Positions 31,499 through 42,739 of a stretch of 64,000 nucleotides of DNA are shown in pieces. The stretch is from Chaenocephalus aceratus. Its lineage: Eukaryota; Chordata; Actinopteri; Perciformes; Channichthyidae. Where the stretch lies: positions 1,124,623-1,188,622 of the forward strand of contig CM043807.1 of NCBI GenBank assembly GCA_023974075.1, read 5' to 3'. The notes under the pieces are model-generated. The model ran no database searches. It was not told the origin of the DNA and saw only the letters and a list, made by a program, of their open reading frames with translations. Each line of letters opens with the position of its first letter. Position 1 is the stretch's first letter. A program made the position numbers and the translations under genes.

Positions 31499-33686
31499 AC
31501 ATGACGTTACATTACATTACATTTTATTTAGCTGACGCTTTTATCCAAAGCGACTTACAATAAGTGCATTCGACCAACAAGATACAAATTTGAAGAAAAC
31601 AAAATCATATAAGTACATCAGGTTTCATAGAGCAAAAATATTTCAAGTGCTACTCAACTAGCTTTAGATAAGCCAGTCCTTTATTAGTATATAAGTGCTT
31701 TGTTAATAGTTCTATCGCTCGAAGTGGAGTCAAAAGAGATGAGTTTTCAGTCTGCGCCGGAAGATGTGTAAGCTATCTGCTGTCCTGATGTCAATGGGGA
31801 GCTCATTCCACCATTTTGGAGCCAGGATAGCAAACCCACGTGTTTTTGCTGATGGGAACTTGGGTCCCCCTCGCTATGCTGGTGCAGCGAGTCGTTTGGC
31901 TGATGCAGAGCGGAGTGCACGTGCTGGGGTGTACAGTTTAACCATGTCCTGGATGTAGGAAGGGCCAGATCCATTCACAGCATGGTACGCAATAACAGTG
32001 TCTTGAAGTGGATTTTAGCAGTTACCGGAAGCCAGTGAAGGGAGCGGAGGAGCGGCGTGGTGTGGGAACATTTAGGAAGGTTGAAGACAGTTTGTTATCT
32101 AGGGTCACACCCAGATTCCTTGCAGTCTGAGTCGGGGAAACAATAGAGGTGCCGATGTTGATTGTTAGGTCAAGAGTGGGACAATCTTTTCCGGAAGGAA
32201 AAGCAGTTCAGTCTTGTCAAGGTTGAGCTTGAGGTGGTGAGTAGACATCCACCGAGAGGTGTCTGCTAGACAAGCAGAGATGCGAGCGACGACCTTGGTT
32301 TCTGAGCGGGGAAAGGACAGAATTAATTGGGTGTCGTCAGCGTAGCAGTGGTATGAAAAACCATGCGGGCTAATGACTGATCCGAGCGAGTTTGTGTACA
32401 AGGAGAAGAGGAGGGGACCAAGAACAGAGCCCTGAGGGACCCCTGTAGTTAATTGACAAGGGTCAGACTCGGACCCTCTCCAAGTTACCTTGTAGGTGCG
32501 GTCTTTGAGGTATGAGGTGAGGAGGGAAAGTGCAGAGCCTGAAACTCCAAGTTCTTGGAGAGTGCGAAGGAGGATCTGATGGTTCACCATGTCGAATGCA
32601 GCAGACAGGTCCAAAAGGATGATGACAGAGGAGAGGGAGGCTGCTTTAGCAGTGTGCAGTTCCTCAGAGACAGCGAGGAGAGCAGTTTCTGTTGAGTCAC
32701 CTGCCTTGAAACCAGACTGGTGCGGATCCAGAAGGTTGTTCTGATGGAGATAGCAGGAGAGTTGTTTAAAGACAGCGCGTTCAAGTGTTTTAGACAGGAA
32801 CGGGAGTAGAGAGACAGGCCTGTAGTTTATAACATCAGACGGGTTGAGAGTGGGTTTCTTTAGGAGAGGGTTTACTCTTGCCTCCTTGAGACTGTTTGGA
32901 AAGTGACCAGAAGTTAGAGAAGTGTTGATGAAATGGGAGAGAAACGGTAGAATATCAGGAGCGATAGTCTGAAGGAGGTTTGAGGGGATAGGGTCCAGAG
33001 GACAGGTGGTAGGGCGGGCAGAGGTAATGAGGGTAAGAACCTCACTTGGCGAGAGAGGGGAAAAGGAGGTCAGTGTGCGGGTGGAAGGAGGGTCAGGTGA
33101 CCCAGTGGTGAGTAAAGGTGAGTCAGAAAAAGAAGAGCGAATATCATCAACCTTTTTTTCAAAGTGGTTAACAAAGTCGCTTGACAGAAGGGAGGAGGGG
33201 GAAGGGGCTTTGGGGGGGTCCAAGAGGGTGGAGAAGATGGAAAATAGTTTTTTGGGATTGGAATAGGAAGATTGGATCTTATCTTGAAAGAAAGTGCTTT
33301 TTGCCTGAGAGATCGAAGCAGAGAAAGAGGAGAGGAGAGCCTGATAGGTTAGGAGGTCGTCATGGTGTTTGGATTTCCACCGTTTCCGCTCTGCTGCCCG
33401 AAGGATGGTTCTATTAGCACGCAGTGCGTCATTTAGCCAGGGAGCAGGAGGGGACTGACGAGCCTGCCGAGATGTGAGAGGACAGAGAGAGTCCAGAGAG
33501 GATGAGAGAGTAGAGAGGAGAGTTTCTGCAGCAGAGTTTGGAGGCAGGAGTTGGAACGAGTCAGAGGTTGAAGTCTCCGAGAAGTACAGCGGGAGGGCCA
33601 GTCCCAACTGCACGCCACGGGACCCTGACCAAGCGTCGCTCCTGGACGTTTAGGGAGTGAGAGTGTGTTGAGGAGACAGGTGCAGA
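31499..33686 (-). mobile_element. L2-like LINE, second subfamily
   Basis: The 3' end is at 31499 with repeated TTACA words, then TTTAGCTGACGCTTTTATCC and CAAAGCGACTTACA. The RT gene follows on the - strand. The 5' truncation lies near 33686, where hAT transposase coding begins on the + strand. The subfamily differs from that at 25331 in its 3' tail and RT sequence. Confidence 0.85.
31747..33680 (-). pseudogene. L2-like reverse transcriptase, frameshifted at the 3' end
   Basis: A 482-residue frame (33613-32165) carries [49 protein letters not shown] (catalytic Asp near residue 335), [18 protein letters not shown] and [12 protein letters not shown] (residues 424-427). The frame is lost after LLFLPEKI; C-terminal sequence continues in other frames to about 31747. 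N-terminal linker with an SAKSTFF-like region precedes the RT and no endonuclease is present. It is a dead copy by the 3' frameshifts. Confidence 0.88.
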
Positions 33687-34434
33687 GCACACAGACCTGC
33701 TGCTGCATACAGATGTTAGATGGCTAAGCAGAGGAACATTTTTGGCGAGATTCACTGAGCTGTTGCCTGAAATCAAAGACTTTCTGAAGCTTTCAAAACA
33801 TGCAGAATATTCAAAACTAGATGACCACGAGTGGCTTTTGGATTTATTGTTCCTTACATATCTCACTGGCCTGCTCAATGAGCTTAATTCAGAGCTGCAG
33901 GGTAAGGATACAAACGTAATTAACATGATCAGTTCAGTGAACACCTTTAAGCAAGCTAAAACTGCTGTTCAGTAGGCTGCAGCGCTGTGACCTGCACAAC
34001 TTTCCTCACATGCAGGTAGAACTTCAACGTCAGAGCAAAGACGTCAAGCAGATTGACAGTACACGGTATGAAGAACAAGTTCAGAGCATCTTGACTGAAT
34101 TTGAGAGGCGTTTTACTGACTTTTCATCCATTGAACTCATTGCCTGCTATCTGTGTGTTCCATTTGGTGGAAGTATGGATGTGGATGAGATTGTCTCCAA
34201 AGGTCACAGTTCGACCTGGATAGCTCTGCTGTTGAGAATGAGATGCTCACACTCTCAAATGATATTGACATAAAATCCAGCACAACACCTGGCACCAGTG
34301 GACATTTCTGGAACCTGCTGTTGGAACAAAAGTATCCCAACCTCAGAAGATGTGCCTTGAACTTGACTGCACTTTTTGGGTCCACCTATTTGTGCGAGTC
34401 TGCATTCTCTCACATGAAGATCATCAAATCCAAG
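33687..34434 (+). pseudogene. hAT transposase C-terminal region (ZBED5/GTF2IRD2-like), first part
   Basis: The + frames read LLHTDVRWLSRGTFLARFTE, then FLKLSKHAEYSKLDDHEWLL, LSELNSEL-like helices, ERRFTDFSS and finally PNLRRCALNLTALFGSTYLC plus ESAFSHMKIIKSK, the hAT dimerisation region. It is broken by frameshifts near 33965 and 34200. The gene is cut at 34434 after the codon for the last Lys; the matching continuation begins at 48273. Family members are hAT transposases and their domesticated relatives. The upstream BED finger and first catalytic region are missing at the junction with the LINE. Confidence 0.85.
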
Positions 34435-35402
34435 TAATAATAATAATAGTTTTATTTTCTTAGCGCTTTTACAGGTGCTCAAAGACGCTTTACAGATATA
34501 GTGAAAAGAAAAGAACAACAAATAAATATAGTTAAAGTTAGAATAGTCAAAAAGACAAATAATACAAAAACAATCACACATTAAAAGCCAGATTGAAGAG
34601 GTGAGTTTTTGTAAGTTTTTTGAAGGTGGTGAGGTTAGTGCAGTCTCTGATGGGTTGTGGGAGTGAGTTCCAGAGGGAGGGGACAGCGACAGAGAAGGCT
34701 CTGTCCCCCCAGGTCCGGTGATTGATGTGGGTGGGGATGGATAGGAGGTTGGCTTCTGATGAGCGGAGGCAGCGGGAAGGGGTGTGGTGGTGCAGCAGGT
34801 CTGTGAGGTAGGGAAGGGTTGTGGTGGTGCAGCAGGTCTGTGAGATAGGGGGGGGGCCTGATTGTTGAGGGCTTTGTAAGTAATCATTCTTTGGCTGACG
34901 GGGAGCCAGTGGAGGTTCTGGAGGACGGGAGTGATGTGGTCTCGGGAGCGGGTGTGGGTGAGGAGGCGGGCAGCAGAGTTCTGGATATGTTGGAGTTTAT
35001 TGAGCATCCTCTACGCCGTAGAGGATGCTATTGCAGTAGTCGAGTCGTGATGTGATGAATGCATGAATCAGGGTTTCAGCAGTGGAGGAGGAGAGTGATG
35101 GCGGAGACGGGCAATGTTTTTGAGGTGGAAAAAGGCGGTCCTGGTGATGTGATTGATGTGGTGGTTGAATTTGAGCTGACTGTCGAAGATGACTCAGAGG
35201 TTGCGGATGTGAGGGGGAGGGGATAGAGTGTGGCTGTCAATGGTGAAGTTGAAATTCTGGATGGCTTTGGTACGGGATGGGGGGCCGATGATGAGGATGT
35301 CTGATTTGGCACTGTTCAGTTGGAGATAGTTTGTTTGCATCCATGCTTTTATTTCTGAGAGACAGTTGGAGAGAATGGAGTGTGTTGTGGGGTTGATGGT
35401 TT
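34435..35402 (-). mobile_element. L2-like LINE 3' fragment, third copy
   Basis: On + the insert opens with a TAATAATAATAATAG tail and TTAGCGCTTTTACAGGTGCT, the 3' end. On the - strand decayed frames give [39 protein letters not shown] and LQHIQNSAARLLTHTRSRDH followed by ITPVL, the C-terminal part of L2 ORF2. Stops and frameshifts occur throughout. The RT catalytic part is absent because the copy is truncated at 35402 against ERV sequence. Confidence 0.85.
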
Positions 35403-35511
35403 TTATTGAGATATAAAGTGGCCTATATTCGCGCGCTTTCCATCCTAATCGATACCAGACATGTTAAAGACAAAGGACTGGTCTGTTAAAGCCATCTGCG
35501 CAAGGTCCACA
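35403..35511 (-). other. Possible truncated 3' LTR start of the ERV
   Basis: On the - strand GTGGGGGAAG is followed by TGTGGACC, which would fit a polypurine tract and the TG of U3. If so, only about 110 bp of the LTR remain before the LINE at 35402. There is no second LTR in the window for comparison, so this is inference. Confidence 0.3.
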
Positions 35512-36368
35512 CTTCCCCCACAGGAAGGCAGGGCCTCTTGACCTGTGCCCTGTTTAAATTACAAACAGGACACATAGGAAAACACTAAAATTCTCCCAGT
35601 CACAGATCTCATTAAAATATTTCCTTCACAGATCCTTCCTTTTATCTAATTATTGATAACCAATTAACATTAGTCTAAGAATATTCCAGTCACTACTTAA
35701 ATCAAATAAAACGTCCTCAGAGTTGTGTGGGTTCCCATTACATTAAATACATCAAAAGCAGAATAAGATTGAAACAGTCAATCACAATGGTTGATACAGA
35801 CAACCACAATAGAAAAATCATCTCTCTTCAGTGTTTGATTTATTTTGTCAAAAAGCACAATAATAACACATGCAATACAAAAATATAATGGTAAAATATA
35901 TGTTTCAAAAACAAGATCTTTTATCATTTATCACTCAGTTAATCTCATTCAAACACAAATTCAAAATCAGTTTACATCTTAAAGATTTACTTCAAGGCAA
36001 TTACTTATTAAAACACAATTAGAATTTAGGATTATAAGAAATCCAATTGAGGTATAAAATCAGAATCATAAGAGATCCAGTTAAGATTCCCAGTTAAGGT
36101 ATACATTCACAGTGATGAATCGATCAATCTGTAATCTGTAAAGGTACAGTGTCCTCAATCTTTACGTTTACTTCAATACACTTATTCAAGAGTAAGGCAC
36201 TTTACTACATACATTTTATTCAAATACATTTGTTCAAAATCTGAAAAGGAAAAGTCAGACATTTTATTGTAACAACCTGAGGAAGGAAAAATCTAAAACA
36301 TCTGTTCTTTATTCAAGGAAAATCAAAACATCTATTCTTTATTCTGAGTGTCAACTTTAATCAATTTA
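35512..36368 (-). other. ERV 3' non-coding region or LTR
   Basis: AT-rich DNA after the env stop with several AATAAA words on the - strand and a short repeat (ACAGATGTTTTAGATTTT / ATAGATGTTTTGATTTT) near 36290-36345. It could be a long U3 region or simply 3' spacer. No gene. Confidence 0.4.
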
Positions 36369-38648
36369 TCAATCTCTGAAAGGAGGTACCCATGGTACAG
36401 GAACTGCCATGGAGACCCATGGATCTGGGAGGTCAGCGTCGTACATCAACATTGTGTCATTTACAGTAGAATACCCCACTAGCCTCTGTGGGGCCTGGAG
36501 GGCAGTCTTGGCAACCCTGCGTATGGCTAATTTAATTACAGTGATCAAACAAATCACTAGGATTAGCACAACCAAGATAAACACTGCAACAGTAACAACA
36601 AATGTAACCAACCCCGCTCCCCAGGATCCAAGGGTTCCACTTAACTCCCCAAATGTAAACCCATGAGTTTTATGCAATTCTTTTATCCCGTTAGCCGTAT
36701 CATAAATCATATCCATAACTTCCGGTGTGGCATCAGAGACAAAGGAACAGCACTCCGCACCAATTACTTTTCATGCGCCCCCCTGGGCAGCTAAGAGGAG
36801 GTCCAGCGCCATGCGATTCTGTAGTGCTACCATCGTAACTTCCTGCAATTCTTTATGTTCAGCTAACATTGCTGTGTTAGATACATTTAGATGATTTTCC
36901 ACTACTTTGGATAATGCCATGATTTCCTGCTGACTAACATAAATGCCGTACCAAGGCAAAAATAGGCTCGCTATCTGTTGTCCTTTTGTAATGGACCTGC
37001 TGTTCCTGTGTAGAGAGGGAAGTATCGCTGCAATCTCATTTGCCTCTACTTTACGGATTAAAGGAATTAGGTAGGCTAGATAGCAGGTGCCATAAAAAAT
37101 GTCATACGGCACGCAGCCATAGGCCCGGTCCCCACAAACTAAGTAAACTCTCTGTGGGAGGGGAATTCTGGCTAATTTTACCCTCACTATGGTACTACAG
37201 TCGCTGTGTCCCACATCTGGAGAGGTGTGAGATCCTGCTTCATTCTGGAAACAGATGGACACATTCTTCCATTCATGTACGACAATTGGGGGAACATATA
37301 TTGAACAGTCACATGTAGGGGGATTGCCTAGGGGTATTGGTTGCGTACAATCATGTATTTTAACCTCAACGGAGTCCACTGTTCTGGAGCCAAATCAGGG
37401 TACCACTGTCACTAAAGCTTCAGCCAATAAAGATGCCATGTGTGGTTGTTTTGTGCATGTTGGACTTGTGGAATTAACCGAACAATTTGTTTGTACCAGA
37501 GCTAACTGGAATCTGTATTCAAAAGCTAGGTTAATGTATTTCTTCACATATATTAGTTTTAAAAACATCAATCGTTTGAAACCGTCAGGCAGGTAATTTG
37601 TATTTACTGTCTCAACAATGAGAGAGACCAGACCCTCGTACTCTAACGGTTTATCAGAGTCTGTTGGATATGAAGGAGTGTAGCAGTCCTCAGCCTCATC
37701 GCTAATTCTGGAATCAATATCGTTCCAGCTGACTAATTTATAGTCCGCTTTTGTAAAAGGAATTGGGCTAAACATGGGAGAATGCATAGATTCTGGCATA
37801 TTTTGGCACAGCCAACAGCTGCTAACATTGCGTTCATGTGCGTAGTCTAACATTAAACTTACTGCAGAATTAGTTTTAGTTCGTTTAAAAGAAGTGATTA
37901 AGGCCTTTTTTGAAAAATCTACATCACCTCCTGAGTGTTTAAGTGGAGTGGATAGAACATTTGTTTTTCTATCTGGTCCAGATATTTTGCATGCAGTAGC
38001 ACCTGGATTGGGAACCTGGTAATCTGGTTTCCTCACTCTACATGTTGCTTTATCCTTTATCAGTGTCTTAACCTGTTTTCTAGTGCTACACCACAGTTCT
38101 GGGGGCATGTCTTCAATGGTGTCGAGTGCTATTCTTACCCCCTCTGACGCGACACCGTCCGCACGGTACTGGTCCATTGGATATATCTCCCACGTTGAGT
38201 GAACTAAGGACACATAAAATATAATAATACAGTTAGATGGATCACATATTAAAGCTGGACAGTTAAAAGAAACAGTCTCTGATTTGTGATCAGGGAGGGA
38301 GACAATCCTCCTGATTCTTCCTCCTTTTCTCTCTCGTTGTGTCTCTTGCACCATACTGAATGTCTGTGTGGTGATTGGATACAACCTGTGCTTGTCGCTA
38401 GGCACTGATTTGCCCGTTGGTGTCGTTTTTCCCTCAGGGTCTGGGCCCTGAGTGGTCAAGTCGTCTGCGCTCGTAGATAAGAGCACCTTATTTTCTTCCT
38501 CAGATGGGCGAGATCCCTCGCCACCTGTCGTTGGGATTTCCACAGCTCCATCTAGCAGGGCGTCCTTGGCCAGTTACAGAAAACCCAGCATGACGATGAT
38601 GATGACTGCCTTCACACGCCAGCATCCGGTAGAGGGGAGAGACGACAT
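36369..38648 (-). pseudogene. env: ERV envelope gene with three in-frame stops
   Basis: A single reading frame runs from an ATG at 38648, overlapping the end of pol, to 36369, interrupted by three nonsense codons: TAA 38574-38576 just after a hydrophobic signal-peptide-like stretch, TGA 37395-37397, and TGA 36771-36773 in the place of the first Cys of the TM CX6CC-type motif. The surface subunit has a CWLC motif (about 37806-37817), and the TM part has a heptad-like region, LQNRMALDLLLAAQGG and a membrane segment (about residues 33-62 of the last open piece). No frameshifts are needed. The envelope would mediate entry in a functional virus; this copy is inactive. Fish env-derived host genes exist, but the stops argue against that here. 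Confidence 0.85.
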
Positions 38649-40321
38649 CTTGTAGCGTGAATCCACTCCGGTCTCCCTTGTACTCTCAGGGCTGTTCTGG
38701 TCACTATTAACACCTGGAAAGGACCTTTCCACCTGGGAGACAGAGCATCTTTTTCAAGAGATTTGATTAGTACATTATCACCAATCTGAAAGGGGTGGGT
38801 GGGCTCCTCTCCCAGCTGGGGGAGCCTGTCAGCCACCTGCCTGTGAAACTTTCTCAACATGTCAGTTAGATATTTGACATAGTTAGTCATGTAATCATCT
38901 GTCCACAAAAGAGTGATTTTGTGGGGTGTTACTGGGGGGCTAGATCCTGCGAACATTACCCTTCCCATCAATACCTCGTGTGGGCTAAGCCCTGTCGTTG
39001 CATTTGGTGAGCTTCGGATGGAGCACAGAACTAGCGGCAGCGCCTCTACCCATTTTAGTCCTGTGGTCAACATTGTTTTAGTGAGTTTCTCCTTTATAGT
39101 CAAGTTCATTCTCTCAACCTGGCCTGAGCTCTGTGGGTGATAGGGAACATGCAATTGCCATTTGAACCCTAACACTGTAGCTAGACTCTGGGTTATCTTA
39201 GAAATGAATGCTGGACCTCTGTCACTGTTAATTCCTGTGGGCACACCAAATCTAGGAATAACATCTTTGAGAAGACACTTTACAACTGTTCTAGCGTCTT
39301 CTTTTCTGGTAGGGTAGGCCTCTACCCATTTGGAGAACTGGCACACTATTACCAAAAGATATTTGAATCCTTGGCATGGTGGCATATGTGAAAAGTCAAT
39401 GTGCATATTTACAAAGGGCCCCGAGGGGGGCGGTAAGTGTTCATGCTGAACTTGACCACTTCTTCGTCTTGTCTGCTGGCATGTCATGCATCTATCTACA
39501 AGGGTAGCTAGTGTAATGCCTGGAGTAAACCATTGGGACTTTATAATCCCATTCATCCCTCCTTTTCCTACATGTGATTTGCCATGTGCAACATGTGCCA
39601 AAACATGGAGGAACGAACGTGGACAGACCATCCGTCCGTCTGGGTGGAGCCACAAGCTGGACTCAGCCTCAAGTGTACAACCTCGTCTTAGCCATAAATC
39701 TTTCTCCCTAACATCAGCGCGGGCTTGCATGTCCGCGACATCATTAAAGGAAGGCAAACAAATGGGTTCTGCGGGTTGTGTCGAGGGGCATTGGAGCACC
39801 ATAGAAGAGCAGGAAACTGCTGCTTGTTTAGCCGCGGTGTCGGCTAACGCATTTCCACGCGAAATAGGATCATCAGAATTTGTGTGAGCAGCGCACTTAA
39901 CCACTGCTAGTTGTGTAGGGAGCATGATAGCGTCTAACAGCTGTGCTACTAACGCATGATGTTGAATAGGCTTACCGGCCGATGTTAAGAAACAGCGCAT
40001 TTTCCACAAGACACCAAAATCATGGCACACACCAAATGCATACCTGGAGTCTGTGAAAATGGTTGCAACTCTATCTTTAGCCAAAATACACGCCCTCAGC
40101 AGAGCATACAACTCTGCGGCCTGAGCCGACGTGCCATTTGGCAAGGCCCGGCTTTCTAAAACCTCCCAGTCGTCCACAACAGCATAGCCGGCTAAGTGTA
40201 CTGTGTCAGACGGCCTGCTCGCAGACCCGTCTGTGTAGAGAATCATATCTGAATTAGGGATAGGAGTTTGCAACATATCAGTTCTGGGGGAAGAAGACAT
40301 GTCAATCGTTGTGACAGTCAT
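38612..40321 (-). CDS. pol: ERV RNase H and integrase, intact 569-codon frame
   Basis: RNase H residues are all visible: YTDGSA (D31), AAELYAL (E70), TDSRYAFG (D91) and ALADTAA (D161). The integrase follows with an HHCC zinc site (H246, H250, C278, C281) and catalytic HIDF (D309), NSDRGPAF (D367) and SGQVER (E403), giving exact D-57-D-35-E spacing. The C-terminal PRWKGPFQVL...WIHATRC region is the GPY/F module seen in gammaretroviral-type integrases. RNase H degrades RNA in hybrids and integrase joins viral DNA to the chromosome. The start used here is only the first codon after a frameshift; in the original polyprotein this continued from RT. It is the best preserved ERV segment. Confidence 0.9.
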   Translation of the reverse strand: MTVTTIDMSSSPRTDMLQTPIPNSDMILYTDGSASRPSDTVHLAGYAVVDDWEVLESRALPNGTSAQAAELYALLRACILAKDRVATIFTDSRYAFGVCHDFGVLWKMRCFLTSAGKPIQHHALVAQLLDAIMLPTQLAVVKCAAHTNSDDPISRGNALADTAAKQAAVSCSSMVLQCPSTQPAEPICLPSFNDVADMQARADVREKDLWLRRGCTLEAESSLWLHPDGRMVCPRSFLHVLAHVAHGKSHVGKGGMNGIIKSQWFTPGITLATLVDRCMTCQQTRRRSGQVQHEHLPPPSGPFVNMHIDFSHMPPCQGFKYLLVIVCQFSKWVEAYPTRKEDARTVVKCLLKDVIPRFGVPTGINSDRGPAFISKITQSLATVLGFKWQLHVPYHPQSSGQVERMNLTIKEKLTKTMLTTGLKWVEALPLVLCSIRSSPNATTGLSPHEVLMGRVMFAGSSPPVTPHKITLLWTDDYMTNYVKYLTDMLRKFHRQVADRLPQLGEEPTHPFQIGDNVLIKSLEKDALSPRWKGPFQVLIVTRTALRVQGRPEWIHATRCRLSPLPDAGV

Positions 40322-40324
40322 GTG

Positions 40325-41727
40325 TTATTTCAAAATCTGGAATTGGCACCAGCGTAGCTGGGTTTAGAGGGGGGGAGCGTTTAAGTGTGATGTGTGGGCT
40401 TGAAAGAATTATCGCTTCATAACCAGATCGCCTTGCTGCTGTCATATGCTGAGTAGCAGAGGTGTTCAGAATATGCAAAACTGCATGTGCATGTACTACA
40501 CAGTCACTGGCCAGTACAATGGGAGAGGATTGTTTGATAACAATTGCAACTGCGGCCACTGCCCGCAGGCAGGAAGGCATACCAAGTACCACAGGGAGAG
40601 TCGAGATGATTAGTATGCAACAGGGCGGAAATTAGAGCCATGCTTCTGCACCAAGATGCCCGTCGCAAAGCCCCCCTTCTCATGGACGTGCAGGTGAAAC
40701 GACTGATGGTAATCAGGGAGCCCCAGGGCAGGAGCTGATGTCAGGGCTCGCTTTAAGTCCTGAAAAGCTGTGTGCATGTCCTCAGACCATTGAACAATGT
40801 TAGGAGCAGCCTGCAGAGTGGCAGCACGCAGGACAGAGTCCATAGCAGCGTACTCGTATATCCAGTGTCTGCAATAGTTAGCCATGCCCAAAAAAGACAG
40901 CATGTCTTTCTTTGTGCGGGGTGGTGCCACTTTGTTCAAAAGGCAAATCCTTGCTGGCGAGAGGAGTCGGTGTCCATCCCTCAGAATGTGACCCAGGTAT
41001 GTGACATCAGTCTGGCAGTACTGCAACTTAGCCAGGGATGCTCGGTGTCCGCATTCAGAAAGTCTTTTCATGAGCAGAATGGAGTCGATGCGACAGGCGT
41101 CCATGTTGGGAGAAGCCAACAACAGGTCATCTGCGTACTGAAGCAAGGTACTACCTCCTGTAAGGACCAAAGTGTCCAGATCTCTCTTAACCGCTGCTGC
41201 GTACACAGTAGGCGACTCAACATACCCCTGTGGAGGCGCGTGTATGTGATTTGTTTACCTTTAAAAGTAAATGCAAACAGATACTGGCTGTCTGGATGCA
41301 GAGGAACAGAGAAAAATGCTGAACACAAATCAATTACTGTGTAACATTTTGAATCTGACGGTAGTGATGCAAGCATTGAATTAGTGTCAGGCACTATAGG
41401 AGCTGTCGGAATGACAATAGCGTTAATAGCTTGCAAATCTTGGACAAAACGCCACTCATCAGGGCGATTGTGTTTAGGTATGGGCAGAATCGGAGTATTA
41501 CACTGGCTGGTCGTGTAGATTAATACGCCTTGATCGAGCAGGGATTGGATGACTCCTTCAATTCCCAAAATGGCTCTATGGGGTAAATTGTACTGTCTGA
41601 TAGCTGGCAATCTGGCATTGGCTTTAAGTGTGACTGTGTGGAGGGGCTGAACAAACAAACCCCACATGATTCTTGTGTTTAGCCCATAATGTGGCCGGAA
41701 CCTCAGAAAAATCTGATGGGGGTCCAT
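40325..41727 (-). pseudogene. pol: ERV reverse transcriptase, frameshifted
   Basis: Three pieces: 41727-about 41220 with RFVQDLQAIN and YTVIDLCSAFFSVPL (catalytic Asp), 41206-40610 with LLQYADDLLLASP (YADD at about 41126-41137) and the connection domain, and 40592-40325 with the tether before RNase H. Frame breaks lie near 41640 (towards protease), 41215, 40605 and 40325. A YADD rather than YVDD motif is present. The catalytic residues themselves are intact. Confidence 0.88.
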
Positions 41728-41832
41728 ATTGTGTGAGTGCAGGTGGCTGTAAATGAAGAAATGTGCTTTGAGGGAGAGAAAGTTGCTCAGAGAGATGCAG
41801 CATGTAATGTTCTTCTCCGAGGTTAATTAGAT

Positions 41833-41878
<46 letters not shown>

Positions 41879-42643
41879 AGGAGCTGTTGCAGCCTTCAGC
41901 AGAGCATGGCAGTGGGCTGCCATGGCCCCCACTTCCTCAGGTTCACTTCCTGAAGTGACTGCTAGTGTGAGGTGAGGGATGGTGTCTGCAGCACAAAGAG
42001 CCTGTTGTGGGGGTGTGAGCCTAACAGGCAATGCGCACCCCTGGGGTCCTAAAAATAGAAACTGCTCACATTCCAACAACTGATCTGAGCTGTTGCAAAA
42101 ACCTCTTACTGATAGCGCAAAGTCATCTGATGGGTTAAAAGCAGCTGTGCAGTGACAATTCAACACAGGCCGCATAAGGGACATTAAGGAAGCACACACA
42201 GGGGAAATGCTAGCAATTTTCTGAATCCCTGTTGTGGAGAAAACAGAAATCATGTTGAAATCTGGAAATGACCAACAATAAAGGTTGTCCTGAGATGATT
42301 GAATGAATTGGACAGCTTGATAGACTTTGCTGTCAGGAATAGTCAAAAACAATCCGTCTGGAGTGCAATGTATTGTTGCTTGTAATTTACAAAGCAAATT
42401 TCTGCCCATTAGATTAATAGGACTTCCATCTGAAATAATGAAAGAGTGTTGGACATGTGATCCCTCAATTGAAATATTAGTGCGCTCTGAAACGGGCTCG
42501 GACATAGGAATGCCAGAAACTCCCATTGTTGTAACAAAATGATTGGTTGCTTCACACACTTTTTCCTTCGTGCGCACTGCTGATAATGTTGCTCCGCTGT
42601 CAATCAAAATGTCTTCCGCCTTACCACTGAAATCAACGGGCAT
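41624..42643 (-). pseudogene. pro: ERV protease and pro-pol linker
   Basis: The retropepsin signature ILIDSGATLSAV (active-site Asp near 42599-42601) and the C-terminal NLMGRNLLCKL (G-R-N/D-type) motif are present in about 110 residues. It is followed by a long linker containing a (TH)n run encoded by a (TG/CA) microsatellite at 41838-41876, an obvious expansion. The frame changes to the RT frame near 41640. The protein would cleave the Gag-Pol polyprotein. Confidence 0.85.
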
Positions 42644-42739
42644 AATCGGATCTTCACGCGGGTTATTGGAAAGGTGAATTGTTGCTGCTTGAATGGGGAA
42701 ATGCTGTGAATCTGACCCTATTTCTTCATCATGGCACCT

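Noticed and set aside
36771..38648. Domesticated env gene
   Set aside because: Three in-frame stops, including in the signal region, make a functional host env-derived protein unlikely at this copy.
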